DNA from: Hofstenia miamia
Lineage: Eukaryota > Xenacoelomorpha > Acoela
Assembly (NCBI GenBank): GCA_004352715.1
Contig: SCFE01000012.1
Coordinates: 2,719,631-2,783,630, forward strand
Length of the DNA: 64,000 bases
Direction of reading: 5' to 3'
In this document: in pieces, positions 11,040 to 22,340 of the stretch
Layout of the letters: the number at the start of each line of letters is the position of its first letter
How positions within the stretch are numbered: the first letter of the stretch is position 1
Position numbers and translations under genes: made by a program
The notes under the pieces: generated by a model
What the model saw: only the letters and a program-made list of their open reading frames with translations
The model's database searches: none
What the model was told of the DNA's origin: nothing

Positions 11040-11960
11040 TCAAGTGACACCAAATTAGAACCTTGCAACAGAAAATGATTGCTACACTCTAAGACAAAAT
11101 TATGACAAATAGAAAGAAGCAGAAAAATCAAATGACCCCCGCAACTTCAACAAATTAATCATTAGAAAGTCTAACCCCCACAATGGATGTAGAAATGTAA
11201 ACCATCCCAGTGGAACCAGAACTAAACTCTTTTGAAATAATGGAAACTCTAAGGAGAAACTAAGAAAATGAACTGGCACTGAAAAACCAAATTCAAACAC
11301 TAAATGAGAAATTTGAAAAAACAGAGGACAAAATGAAACTGATCATCCAGGAAATAAAATTTGATATGAGTCAAAGGCTAGATGAACAGAGGAGTCTTCT
11401 TCAAATTCTAGTCAATACATTGACACAGAAATTAAGGGAAGCAAGCCAAAGCATCATTGTGCAAAACAAAAGATGGGAAGTCATGTACAATGACTTGGAG
11501 ACAAAAAACAAATGGTTACAACAAGATAATAAAATGCAACAAATGGAGATAGAGCATCTCAAGAACCAGGTGTGATTTATAAAGCTGTCAGAGGATGAAG
11601 CAGATCTGCATGAAAAACCAATGCACGTGCACAGCATATTGATCACAGAAGAACCAGAGGCAGAATTAACTGCCCTGAGACAAAGTGCATGATTTACTCA
11701 GAAAGCACATGAAATGGAAATGAAAGAGGAGGAAAAAGAAAAAATCACACAGCAAATAACACAGGAGATGCAAGAGTGTAAAAACAGAAGTAACAATTGA
11801 AACCCCAAGAAAACTGAAATTTGAAATATACATATTAATTGAGAGACACAATGAGGAACCAACACCCTGTATAGCATGGTTACAAAAATCTATTGGAATG
11901 ACTAAAATGACTTTTAACTCAAAAAACTATCACTGGAAACAAAAGCTCATATACAAAAAG
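11040..11960 (+). pseudogene. gag: gag remnant of element 2
   Basis: The clearest frame is 11,333-11,575, an 80-residue coiled coil (RLDEQRSLLQILVNTL, then KWLQQDNKMQQMEIEHL). It corresponds to the coiled-coil part of element 1 gag, which shares EQR-x-LxQ spacing and a closing charged heptad region. Upstream (11,100-11,330) and downstream (to about 11,960, IAWLQKSIGMTKM) the same theme continues in shifting frames full of stops. No pol of this element follows; element 4 begins about 350 bases further on. Confidence 0.55.
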
Positions 11961-12312
11961 TGGAGATGACAGAAGGGAGAAATCTACCACTAGTGCTAGA
12001 TGTGAATAATAGAACAAAGTAAACATAATAATCATCTATTGTAGTATATTTGCATCTAATGTTGTAAAATGACAATTTGTGTCCATTAAATAATATTTAA
12101 TGGTTGTGTTTTAATATATCTCATTATTGTTCTCACTGTTTCTATTAAATCCTTACACAAATCAGTGCAGAAATCAAAAACCTTAGCTGCAGTGCTGCAG
12201 CCAACCTCTAACTCAAGATCAACCTAATTGGTACTAAATACTAGCTAAAGAGTCATTTTACCAGCTACCATTTTTGTTTCAATTATCTTACCATAGCCCA
12301 TTTGATATCACT

Positions 12313-13506
12313 ATGGAATCTTATATAACTCGCTCTAAAACTCATAAAGCCCTCTCTGTTGAAGACCTTCAACAAACTTCCGATGATGAACTTCTACAAA
12401 TGGTCGTAAGTCTCCAAAACAACTAACTTGAATCCCAAAATCAAAAAGAAAATCTGGAACAACAATTACTTGAAACTTACCATACAGAACAAAATTTAGT
12501 TGAGAGATTAAGCAATCTTCAAGAACAATTTGAAGAATTCAAAAGGCGCATGCTTGCTCTCAATCGACAACAATCGGCACAACCAGTTTTTCAAGAAAAC
12601 CAATCCACTCCTATTGACGTAACTCCCCAACTTGATGCAATTCGCAAAGAAATTTTTGATCAATTTGAGAAACTTGAAAAGAAAATGTCAGACGACTTGA
12701 AAAATTTTTTTCAAGATGCCAAAGCAAACAAAATTCCCACTGATGTGTTTCAGCCTCACTATGAAGATTCTCCATTACCTGAATTTCCAACAAATGTGAC
12801 GCCACTTAACATAGTTCAAGCTCCAAAATTTAACGGAAACATTGATGCTTCATCCCCCACTTTTGATGAATAGTTAGCAAAATTTGAACTATATATGAAA
12901 CAAATGGAATTGGATCAAACTACTGCCACTTCTCAATTAGCTTTTTACTTAAAAGATAAAGCTAATCCCTATTACCTTAGTTTTGATGAAGAAACCAAAA
13001 ACCATTACCCAACATTAATTGGGAAACTGAAACATCACTTTAATTCTAGATCTATTAAGAAACAATATCAAATGTTATTGTTTGAACAACAGTATAAACA
13101 AAACAATGATATCGCTGCACATGTAATGCAAATTCAACGTTTACTATTATTGTCAAGTGAAGATAACAAATACACATCTGAAGACTTGTACACTTTTGTT
13201 ATGCGTAGCTTAACAGTTAGCATTTGAAGATGCTTAGAAGCTAAATGCGACATTGACGACGACATAGAAACAATTATAACCAAAGCCATTAATGTACAAT
13301 TAGTTTTGGAAAACAATTTGAAAATCAAAAGAGACGCTTTATCTATGATGCCTAAAATGAATAATTCCATTCAACTTCCAAAACAATCACTAAAGGAAAC
13401 CACAACTGATTCTAATCGAAAAAACCAATCAATTCCAAATCAACAGACGTTAATAGTGACAAAATATGTTGTTTCTGCTGCAGACGCAAAGGACATAGTT
13501 CCATAA
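12313..13506 (+). pseudogene. gag: gag of Ty3/gypsy element 4 (three nonsense codons)
   Basis: From the ATG at 12,313 one frame runs to 13,506 without a shift. It is broken only by a TAA near 12,424, a TAG at 12,871 (in FDE-x-LAKFE, where Trp is expected) and a TGA at 13,225. The product would be about 400 residues: a Gln/Glu-rich coiled coil, a proline-containing linker, then the capsid-like part (KFNGNIDASSPTFDE, LAFYLKDKANPYYL, HHFNSRSIKKQYQ). In the next frame at about 13,463 a zinc knuckle is readable, C-x2-C-x4-H, with the last Cys changed to Ser. This gag is clearly related to, but more diverged than, that of element 1. No LTR or primer-binding site could be recognised upstream. Confidence 0.8.
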
Positions 13507-13608
13507 ACAGTGATTACATTACACAGGATACAATGCGAAAAATAAAGGATGTCTCATTACAACTCTATTAAATAAAACTGATAGAGTTATAACATTACGA
13601 CCACAACA

Positions 13609-14520
13609 ATGAAAAATATTTGCTTTTCCAGTGTATACCCACATCAAGAAAACCGAAACTGTTTATTAATAAACAATTCAAGTACAAAATCACAAGAAGA
13701 TATTACAATACCAAAAGTTAATTCTGATTCACATCCACACTTAACTTCTAATCAAATAAAAGACTTAAACAATTTGCTTACAAGATACCATGAAGCTTTC
13801 AACTTTGGTACTATTAGCATTCGTCAAGCTATCAGTAAATTTCATCACATCAAAACAACTTCTAAAAAACCAATTCACCAACAAGTTCGTTGCCTTCCAG
13901 AACACCATAAGGAAGAATTTCTAGACAATTACGGAATTATTAAGTAATGGCATTATACATAATAGTGATAGTCCCTATGTGTCACCTACAGTTTTCATAA
14001 CACAAGGAAATAAAACGTGATTATCTATTGATTTCCAAAAACTCAATGACATTACTGTCAAAGATGCTTATCCTTTACTATGAATAGATGATATTCTTTA
14101 CAATGCCAGTAAATTAAAATATTCTCAAGTTTTGATTTATGCAAAGCCTATTGGCAAGTTCCTATGAATTCCGATGATATAGAAAAAACAGCCTTCATTA
14201 CATCCTATGGTTTATTTGAATGGCTCTACATGGCATTCGGTTTATCAAATGCACCAGCCACGTATCAACGTTATGTAACGAAAGTCCTAATGAATGGCAA
14301 TAATAAATTAGACGACAGTATTGCTGCTTACATCAACAATATTTTAATATCCTCATTGTCATTTCCAGAACATTTAGAAAAACTAGAACAAGTTCTTAAA
14401 ATCTTAAATAAAATTGGTGTTAAAATTAATGGCAACAAATGCAATTTAGCTAGACACTCCACAGTATTTCTTGGCAGAAAATTGAACACAATACGATTAT
14501 TTTAAAAGATGACACTACTT
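13609..14520 (+). pseudogene. pol: Reverse transcriptase of element 4, broken
   Basis: The frame from 13,609 carries the RT entry region (EAFNFGTISIRQAISKF), a shift follows at about 13,940, then SIDFQKLNDITVKDAYPLL and, from 14,164, the palm: DIEKTAFITSYGLFEWLYMA, FGLSNAPATYQRYV. The catalytic box reads AYINNILIS instead of YIDD, so both Asp are Asn and this copy cannot be active. TGA codons at 14,018 and 14,081 replace conserved Arg (T-R-L-S-I-D-F and PLLRIDD). No protease was found between gag and RT; only about 100 bases separate them, so it is deleted. Confidence 0.85.
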
Positions 14521-15182
14521 CTTTAATAGTCTATACAGTGTCCTAAAAATCGCAAAGATGTTCAATGTATACTTGGATTTTTTAATTACTACAGAGTTTT
14601 AAGTTTTATTCCTGATATTGCTAAAAAGACCATTAATATGTCAAATTTATTAAAGTCTAAAAATGGTTTTCAATGGCAATGGAAGCACCAAGAAGAATTT
14701 GATTTACTTAAAAAAGAATTCAAAAAACGACCATCATTGAATTTTCCTGATTACTCCAAAGAATTAATTGTAGTACAGTAGCTATTGGAGCTTGTCTTAG
14801 TCAAAATATTGATGGTAAAGAACTACTTATTCAATTTTTTACCAGAAAATTAAAAAATTCTAAATTAAATTATGGCAGCACAAAGTTAGAAATGTTAGCA
14901 TTAGTTGAATCATTAAAGAAATTTCGATATTTCTTAATTGGTGAGAAAAACTGTACTGTACGCATGGATAATAGTGGATTATCATGGTTAAAGAAATTCT
15001 CTGGAGATAAATCGAATATTGTTGCACATTGGATAGAACATTTCAGTGCCTTTAATTTCACTATTCAACACTGCAAAGGAACATTGCATGCTAATGCAGA
15101 TTTATTAACCGCTCTACCAGAATACCAAGGGGATTTACAAAAAACTCCTGGTGATAAAATAGAATTGCAGAAAAACAATTAG
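14521..15182 (+). pseudogene. pol: RNase H region of element 4
   Basis: It continues RT with FNYYRVLSFIPDIAKKT, FQWQWKHQEEFDLL, then IGACLSQNIDGKEL, FFTRKLKNSKLNYGSTKLEM, and from 14,892 an open frame with VESLKKFRYFLIGEK, MDNSGLSWLKKFSG and HANADLLTALP, which are the landmarks of gypsy RNase H. The frame shifts several times before 14,892. The first Asp block is damaged near 14,770. A second copy of this domain follows after a single N at 15,234. Confidence 0.8.
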
Positions 15183-15234
15183 TTGATCCACTTTTGAAAC
15201 AAATTATTAAAAAAAGTTACTATGTCAGTGACAN

Positions 15235-15654
15235 CAGCAGAAAATTAAAAAGTTCTGAATTAAATTACAGCAGCACAAAGTTAGAAATGTTAGCATTAGT
15301 TGAATCATTAAAGAAATTTCGATATTTCTTAATTGGTGAGAAAAACTTTACTGTACACATGGATAATAGAGGATTATCATGGTTAAAGAAATTCTCCGGA
15401 GATAAATTGAATATTGTTGCACGTTGGATAGAACAACTAAATGACTTTAATTTCTTTATTGAACATTGCAAAGGAACTTTACATGCTAATGCAGATTTAT
15501 TAACTGCTCTACCATAATACAAAAGGGATTTACAAAAAACTCCTGGTGATAAAATCGAATTTTCTTTCATTCCAAAAAATGAATATGAAAATTTACCTGA
15601 TATTAATGTTGATAGACAAGGAAAATCCACTTTAAGCATTACCATTACAGAATC
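15235..15654 (+). repeat. Second, diverged copy of RNase H domain
   Basis: It repeats about 14,840-15,140 with scattered differences (NCTVRMDNS versus NFTVHMDNR, HFSAFNFTIQ versus QLNDFNFFIE). The bases just before the N (about 15,145-15,233) reappear at 15,657-15,740 and there continue into integrase. So a block of about 420 bases from another copy of the family is spliced in at the N, either by assembly or by recombination. Confidence 0.75.
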
Positions 15655-15700
15655 CTGGTGATAAAATAGAATTGCAGAAAAACAATTAGTTGATCCACTT

Positions 15701-16911
15701 TTGAAACAAATTATTAAAAAAAGTTACTATGTCAGTGACACGATTTTAGATCCTATTGCTTCTCACTATTATAATAAGTACAAATGGCAACTCACATCTC
15801 AAGGTTTACTGTTTGCTAAATCTAGAAACCATCGCATTGCTATTCCCGAATATTATAAATGTGATCTAATACGGAAAATACATGAAAACAGTCATTTGGG
15901 CATTTTGCAAACTGAAAAAACTGTAAATACACGTTTTATAGTAACTAATTTGCGAAAAGTGGTATACGATGTCATTGATAAATGTAAAATTTGCTTACTA
16001 ACTAATAAAGATCACTTTCCACAACAACAAACAGAACTTCAAAAAATTATTGCTGAAAAACCTAATGAAATCATTCATATTGACATTGAACAATTATTAA
16101 AAGATGTCAAAAATTTTCAATATGTTGTAGTTATGGTTGACAATTTCACTAAATATTGTAAAATTATACCTACTGATTTAATTACAGCTAAAAAAATCGC
16201 TGATATCAATGTTCATGAATGGATACTAACCATTGGACCAATGTCACAAATAATAACAGATCAAGGTGTTCAGTTTGAAAGTTCTTTGTTTTCTGAATTG
16301 ATGTCGCAACTTGAAATTTTACATGAACATACGACAGTTTACCATCCCCAAGCCAATGGTATGGCTGAAAGAACTAACCGTACTTTACTAAAATTAATCA
16401 GAGCATTAACTTCACGTATAGGAGGTAAACATTGGCGTAAAATAATTAAAAAAGTAGAATTTTATTATAACACGTCTGTTCATACCACTACTGGCATTTC
16501 ACCATATAAAGCTATGTTTGGTCATGAAGCTGTTGCTCCTCTATCAATACTTTTTAAAAACTATTCGAGATTTTCAACCAATAAATATGTTCAAGATCTC
16601 ATAGACATTTTAATGTCTACACATGAAACTATGATTCATAATACCAAAAACGAAACTTTAACAAAAAGATTTATGGAAAACATCACTCCATCGGAGATAA
16701 AGTTTATATTTTTATACCTGGAATAACCACAGACAAACATCAAGTCCGAAAATTGGCACATAAATGGCAAGGTCCTTTTGAGATTGTCAAAATGTTACCT
16801 GATAATAACTATAAACTAAATTCCGGTAAAATAGTTCATTTCCAAAATCTCAAACGCACTATTGAAGACATTGAAAATGTCAAGTTAGACAATTTTAATG
16901 AATTAAAATGA
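15701..16911 (+). pseudogene. pol: Integrase of element 4 (core open and catalytically intact)
   Basis: This is the DDE integrase that inserts the retrotransposon cDNA. The open frame 15,701-16,726 gives 341 residues. Zinc-binding His61, His65, Cys95 and Cys98 are present. The catalytic triad is Asp128 (HIDIE), Asp187 (ITDQGVQF) and Glu223 (ANGMAERTNR), with exactly 35 residues between the last two, as in retroviral integrases. KHWRKIIKKVEFYYN and TTGISPYKAMFG follow. A shift at about 16,720 leads into the GPY/F module (KWQGPFEIVKMLPDNNYKL, HFQNLKR) up to the stop at 16,909. This is the longest undamaged pol segment in the window, but it is broken from its upstream domains. Confidence 0.9.
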
Positions 16912-17059
16912 TGTATCTGATATTGAAAGTGTACAAGAGGAATCTTTTGATGAACCAATGCAATACAATGTAAATGTACCATCTCGAATTTTACCAAAGC
17001 GTACAACTAGAAATCCTAATCGTAATTATATTTCCCAAGATTGGGAACTAGATATTTAA
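16912..17059 (+). pseudogene. pol: pol C-terminal tail of element 4
   Basis: In a shifted frame the sequence reads on as an acidic stretch, DIESVQEESFDEPMQ, then a basic segment (RILPKRTTRNPNRNY) and stops at 17,059. This is a typical tail after the GPY/F module. The boundary to ORF3 is only 13 bases. Confidence 0.6.
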
Positions 17060-17072
17060 CATTTGTTTAGGT

Positions 17073-17876
17073 ATGAAACGACAACGCACACCACCGAAGG
17101 CAAGTGAGACTTCCTTGTCTCTATCCAGGCACAGTGTCAAATGGAGAAAATCATACCAGTCCCATACATCTTTGGATGCAGGTTCTGGGAGCACTGAATC
17201 AGACGCTTCTCAGTCTAAACAGAGGCTTCAAATGGTTTCTGTTTCTACTGAGACTGTGAGGCCCACGCTGCACCATGAGCTTCAAATGGTTCATGAAGCA
17301 GAAGGGACGAGTATTCAGTCATCCTAGTTTGCACCTGTTCACCATCAGCTTCAAATGGTTGATGATGTTTGGGAAGAGGGTTTCCTTGCACCAGGAACCA
17401 CAATGGTGGGCGTTAAACATAAAATTATGGATTCCTCACCATTTACAGATGTTTCAGAGTCTTATATTAATCGACCTTGCCCAGACGTGGACTCGTCTGC
17501 CTCCTCTACAAACTCTAGAACTCTTAAAAAATTTACTTCTATATAAGTCGAACTGCTCCACCCCTATTTCAAACCTACAAAGAAGGCTCCCTATATAGTT
17601 GATCAAAATACTCCCGCTGAAACTAAGGAACACATACAAACTCTTTTATTTTATCAAACTTCTGTTCCCTCTGCAAGTGTATTACCTTTCACTATAGACT
17701 CTTATAAACGAGCTCGTTGGAATACTTTACTATTTTACAAGTACACGATGGCAAAAACTTTTGAAAGATGTTATCTAAACGCAAAAATTCATCCTTCCTT
17801 TGATGAAAACTTCAACATTAAAAATTTACGACAACTACTGGTAAATTTAACTAAAATTGAACTAATCGAATGCTAA
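17073..17876 (+). pseudogene. Accessory ORF3 of element 4, downstream of pol
   Basis: One frame runs from the ATG at 17,073 to the TAA at 17,874 with only two internal stops (17,325 and 17,544) and no shift, about 267 codons. The N-terminus is basic and Ser-rich (MKRQRTPPKASET). LQMV occurs three times (17,226, 17,280, 17,349). The C-terminal half has LHPYF and later ID-x2-KRARWNTLLFYKY, CYL, IHPSFDENF. These align with ORF3 of element 5 (LHPYF; ID...PYL...IIFDEQF) and ORF3 of element 3 (KFIFYKMA...GIHSN). It is not an env: I see no signal peptide, membrane segment or furin-like site. The function is unknown. The GxND part seen in other copies is absent, so this copy is shorter or truncated. 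Confidence 0.7.
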
Positions 17877-19013
17877 ATTTCCAGCCAGTTCCAACTCTGG
17901 CGCAGACTATACTAGGCATTATTCTTTGATTGGGCCAGGTTGTGGGTCATTGTTAGAAGTACCGGGTCGGGACATCATTGTTATATAGGGCGGGTCAGCT
18001 GTGAGCAGTGAAAGATTATGCAAGCAAACATTAAAGTGGGTTTTGTTTGAAAATCATAATTATGTGTGCTGAAAAAAATAATTAGCCCTATATATACAAT
18101 ATGATAAGTGCATCATCAATTTTAAATTTGATTATTATGCTATTTTACATGCTTGACATAAGTCTATATACATGTAATTGATTATGGCCTATGTGTACCA
18201 GTACAGCAAATGCTTAAATTTTAGTAATAATAAGTGAATGCCTAAAAAAGTATTATTTAGTTCAAATGTTCTAGTTAAAATGTTATTTAACAAATAGCTT
18301 AATAATTTAATCTCTTGATTTGTCTTGTTTTAGGTAGCTTCTTCGCATGGGACTACTAAGCACTACATCGGATATTAGCATTAACAATTCTTGTGGTGTC
18401 CGGATTTTTTCATATTATTTATATTTTTGAGCCACCATTTTTCGTTTTCTTGTTAACAGACCGTGGCTTTCCTTCGTTTTATCATTTTTATATTTAACTC
18501 GAATGTAATAAGTATAAAATATAGGAGTTAGGCATTAGAAATTTCTTCGGACATTGCGCAGTTTGCAGCAGGGCGTGTTGGCAGGTATCAATTTATTCCT
18601 CATTAACCGAAAACCTTTAATGGTCTGATTATAAAAATGCGAATAGATCATCAGTAACTAAAATTTTTGTGGTAAAATCAAGGGAGGTTAATCAATGGGT
18701 GATCTTGTGTACATTTATATGGTATTTTGAGAAATCTCTTCAATTAGCACCAGCAACTTGTCCAACAATCTTATGCTATGCTAAATAGGAATACGGTGCA
18801 AAATAAATAGCTGCTAGATTATGAAAATTTTAACTTTGAAAATTTTTAAAAGCTTTATTATAGAATAGAAGCCTCTTTAAAATCAAGTTCTATGAAGTGT
18901 TGCCTATGCGAATTAGTGTTACTAATACTATCAGTGAGATTAAGTATTGCTGCGTACAATTTCTGCCAAGTTAACAAAAACTATATTTTGAAGAAAAGTT
19001 AAAAACATTTCAG
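17877..19013. other. Flank of element 4, no gene seen
   Basis: A purine-rich patch (TAGGGCGGGT, about 17,986-17,995) followed by TGTGAGCAG could be the polypurine tract and 3' LTR start of element 4; element 3 has the same GGGCGGGT at 49,255. No matching 5' LTR exists, so this is only a suggestion. The rest is AT-rich without features. Confidence 0.35.
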
Positions 19014-19620
19014 TTTTATTAATAAATATTTTGGTGCAAGAAGTTTTGTCCATGATTGCATAAATTTAGTAGCTAACATATAATTGCAATTACTAAATGG
19101 TATTTGTCAGCCACTTATTTATAGTTCTATTCAAGTCTATTCAATTTAAAATATACTAGACAATGGTTATGTCACCCACACACCCCAAACATTTGAAATT
19201 AGTTGCTGAGATTTCATGGTATAAGGTTGTACTTTAGCCAAATATTCATAAAGTATTTGCGCATAGCTTCCTAAACTTTACTTAGCAATTAACATCCATA
19301 TGTTATGCACAAGCTATCTAAAAGTCAATATTGGATAAAGACATCTTGTTTAGGCTTATTTATGTAATAGAAAACCTATTTTGCGGGATTGGTAATTAGG
19401 GTTCTTTATGGGAGTATGCCCTGATTCTGAACAAATATAGACTGAAATAATAACTAAATATTCTTCTCAAGGGACATGAGCTTCAATATATAAGAAAACA
19501 TATTCTAACCAGAAACAAATTCAATACAATGAAAAATTTGTTTAGGTCGATTCTGGATTCAGTTTTGGTTGCCTATTAGGCAGTTTCTCAAATAAAAGAA
19601 TAGCTAATTAATGTAAATAC
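19014..19620 (+). repeat. Dispersed repeat R1, copy 1
   Basis: It matches 52,456-53,040 in the same orientation. Shared blocks include AGACAATGGTTATGTCAC, CACACACCCC, CATTTGAAATTAGTTG, CATAGCTTCCTAAA and TTAGGGTTCTTTATGGGAGT. A third copy is inverted at 60,120-60,560. The identity of the repeat is unknown. Confidence 0.8.
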
Positions 19621-20457
19621 AAAATTAAAATGCATGAGATATATTTTACAATTATTTCAAATTATGAGGAAATTATAATTTCAAAATTGAGCTCAATCCA
19701 TTTTAGATGCAAAATCAATCTATCATCACCATTGGCGTCAAACCTGGGGAGCTATTGTGGATTAAACCCCTCTTTTTTGAAAACGTACATTTTAGAATGT
19801 GATATTATCAAGATATTATTTGATTTTTAAACTCTTTTAGTATATTATAAAACGAATTCTTGCACAATTATAGTACTTTTCAAAAAAAAATTATGTTAGT
19901 AAATCACAAACGAGATTTTACAGCAATAATGTGCTGAAATTTCCTATATCAATGATTACGAAAAATATTATGCTTCAATATGCTGCAAACTAGTTTCACT
20001 GGAATTTTATGGTATCTTAGAAAGCCAGAAAAGACCAATAAATGCTGAAAATGACACCCAAAATAACATAAATTTTCAAAGCAAGACATTTGTCACTATC
20101 ACATCAAGCTAATGTATTACATTCTTTCAAAGTTGAAAGAGTCAGCTAGCAATTTAGTTTGCTTCTGCAAAGAATCCTTCTCTTAGGGATGAGTTGTTAA
20201 CTTAAAACCTAATACCGCAGTCTTGATTAAAATTGTACATATTTTTTCAACATTCTGGAATTGGTCAATATTTTGACTCATTACAGCAACCCGCACACAT
20301 TTATAATTCTTTATTCAAAGTAATTATTTACAAGCATTTATTTTAATTCTTTGCCCTTGTCAAAACGCATAACATACGTCAAAATTTAACAAACATAAAG
20401 AACGCTGATACTCTGAAAAATCAGAGAGTGCGGGGGTGGATACAAATCCCATAGAGC
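19621..20457. other. AT-rich stretch, no gene seen
   Basis: Nothing coding is recognised. The last 50 bases before the (TA)n tract (CAGAGAGTGCGGGGGTGG ATACAAATCCCATAG, about 20,422-20,454) are a reverse-complement match to 22,018-22,060, the left end of the MITE at 22,008. Confidence 0.5.
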
Positions 20458-21023
20458 CGGTATATATATATATATANNNNNNNNNNNNNNNNNNNNNNNN
20501 NNNNNNNNNNNNNNNNNNNNNNNNNNNNNNNNNNNNNNNNNNNNNNNNNNNNNNNNNNNNNNNNNNNNNNNNNNNNNNNNNNNNNNNNNNNNNNNNNNNN
20601 NNNNNNNNNNNNNNNNNNNNNNNNNNNNNNNNNNNNNNNNNNNNNNNNNNNNNNNNNNNNNNNNNNNNNNNNNNNNNNNNNNNNNNNNNNNNNNNNNNNN
20701 NNNNNNNNNNNNNNNNNNNNNNNNNNNNNNNNNNNNNNNNNNNNNNNNNNNNNNNNNNNNNNNNNNNNNNNNNNNNNNNNNNNNNNNNNNNNNNNNNNNN
20801 NNNNNNNNNNNNNNNNNNNNNNNNNNNNNNNNNNNNNNNNNNNNNNNNNNNNNNNNNNNNNNNNNNNNNNNNNNNNNNNNNNNNNNNNNNNNNNNNNNNN
20901 NNNNNNNNNNNNNNNNNNNNNNNNNNNNNNNNNNNNNNNNNNNNNNNNNNNNNNNNNNNNNNNNNNNNNNNNNNNNNNNNNNNNNNNNNNNNNNNNNNNN
21001 NATATATATATATATATATATAT
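20458..21023. repeat. (TA)n array with 525-N gap
   Basis: TA repeats occur on both sides of the N run at 20,477-21,001, so the gap is probably an unresolved TA microsatellite. Confidence 0.9.
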
Positions 21024-21359
21024 TAGGGATACTACTTTTTAATATCTTTCTACGAAAACAATACACTGTATCATATTTATATGCGTTTTTATGCACAAGT
21101 AACTATACTGTGCCTTAATTTAAGCTGTGTTTAAAAAATTTCACCCATGAATCCATATTTGTGTTGATCAATTTTGCTTCTTGAAAGTTATTTTGCGATT
21201 CTAAGGTTCTGAAGCTGTTTGTATTCAACATCATCAGACTTTGCTGAAATTTTACTGGAGCTGCTTTTTTAATAAATACAGTAAAGCTGAAATCTCACTA
21301 CTACTTTTCTGTATTTGAGGCCATTTTGCTGTCCATTTCCGTGACAGTAATTTAAGGAA

Positions 21360-22000
21360 CTACCTGTGATTATATACCGTAAGACTTCACCTCACTCAAA
21401 AACTTTTTAATGAAATCCCATTGTTTTTGCTTTGAATTCCCTTGTTTTAGAAGTGAATAATCGTCAATTAAAGTTTGATAAAGCAGATAATCTCTTTGAT
21501 GAGTTCCATCTGGCTTCATTGATGTTCGGAATTTTCTGAAATTTAATTGAAGGAAGGTCTTCTTTTTCATGGAAGTACCTGAAAGCTTGGGTTAAGTGAA
21601 ACAGAAATTTAATGTTATCCCTCCAGCCAGTTTGATGTTTAATGTCATTAGTTCAATTCTGTAAGGAGCCTTAAAGCTCTTCATAACTTGTCATAAACTC
21701 ATTGACAAAAATATATTCGATATTGGAGACTTGCTTTTATCTTCTAGTTCCTCATCCATGACAAGGCGGAGGATTCTATACAAGACATGATTTTGGCAGC
21801 TCATAAATTGTGGCCTTTGCTTAAAAAATTATCTGTAGCCTAATGACTACTCTATTATTTTGACCATACTCATTTTATTAGAAATAATCATTGAGGTTAC
21901 ACCCCACAAGCGAAATTTATCCAATATGTTTTTCAGTACTTCTGCAATAGTCTCAGCTTTGCCATCACTCAACTTCAGAGCCCCAAACTTGATTTCATTA
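21360..22000 (-). pseudogene. hAT-like transposase remnant
   Basis: On the minus strand from about 22,000, readable pieces appear in shifting frames: GALKLSDGKAETIAEVL...SMIISNK, then PQFMSCQNHVLDxILRLVM-type sequence, SPNIEYIFVNEFM, WRDNIKFLFHLTQAFRYF, and INEARWNSS. I recognise this order (catalytic-region strand, CQ-H motif, WR...FL-HL...FRYF, ARWNS) from hAT-type transposase proteins that are widespread in invertebrate genomes. The open piece 21,370-21,570 continues the C-terminal direction. Several stops and shifts make it a relic. No terminal inverted repeats were identified. Confidence 0.5.
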
Positions 22001-22007
22001 TATATAT

Positions 22008-22237
22008 ACGGGTTTTAGATACTATGAGATTTGTATCCACCACCCGCACTCTCCAATTTTCCATACTGTCATCGCCCTCTTTGATGCAAAGTCAGAATAA
22101 TTCGTTTTATACAAAAAAATTTTTACATTCCGCATTTGGAAAAGGGTCTAATTTCTTATGTATGAGTTTCAAGCTTTTTAGAAAAAAAATTTTTCGAGTC
22201 GTATCCAGCGCCCTCTGCCATAGTATCATACACCCGT
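22008..22237. mobile_element. 230-bp MITE with ~20-bp terminal inverted repeats in TA flanks
   Basis: The left end ACGGGTTTTAGATACTATGA and the reverse complement of the right end ACGGGTGTATGATACTATGG agree over about 20 positions with few mismatches. TATATA flanks both sides, as expected for TA-target insertion. It has no coding capacity. Its left-end sequence recurs inverted at about 20,422-20,457 and a partial end lies at 22,236-22,296, so it is a small family. Confidence 0.7.
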
Positions 22238-22295
22238 ATATATTTTTTTCTATCCAGCGTCTTGTAGATATTTCATAATTTTGAATCCAAATCCC

Positions 22296-22296
<1 letters not shown>

Positions 22297-22339
<43 letters not shown>

Positions 22340-22340
22340 T
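22297..22340. repeat. (TA)n microsatellite
   Basis: An uninterrupted TA run directly after the MITE cluster. Confidence 0.95.

Noticed and set aside
17073-17876. Envelope gene of an errantivirus-like element
   Set aside because: There is no signal peptide, transmembrane segment or cleavage motif, and the N-terminus is basic and Ser-rich.
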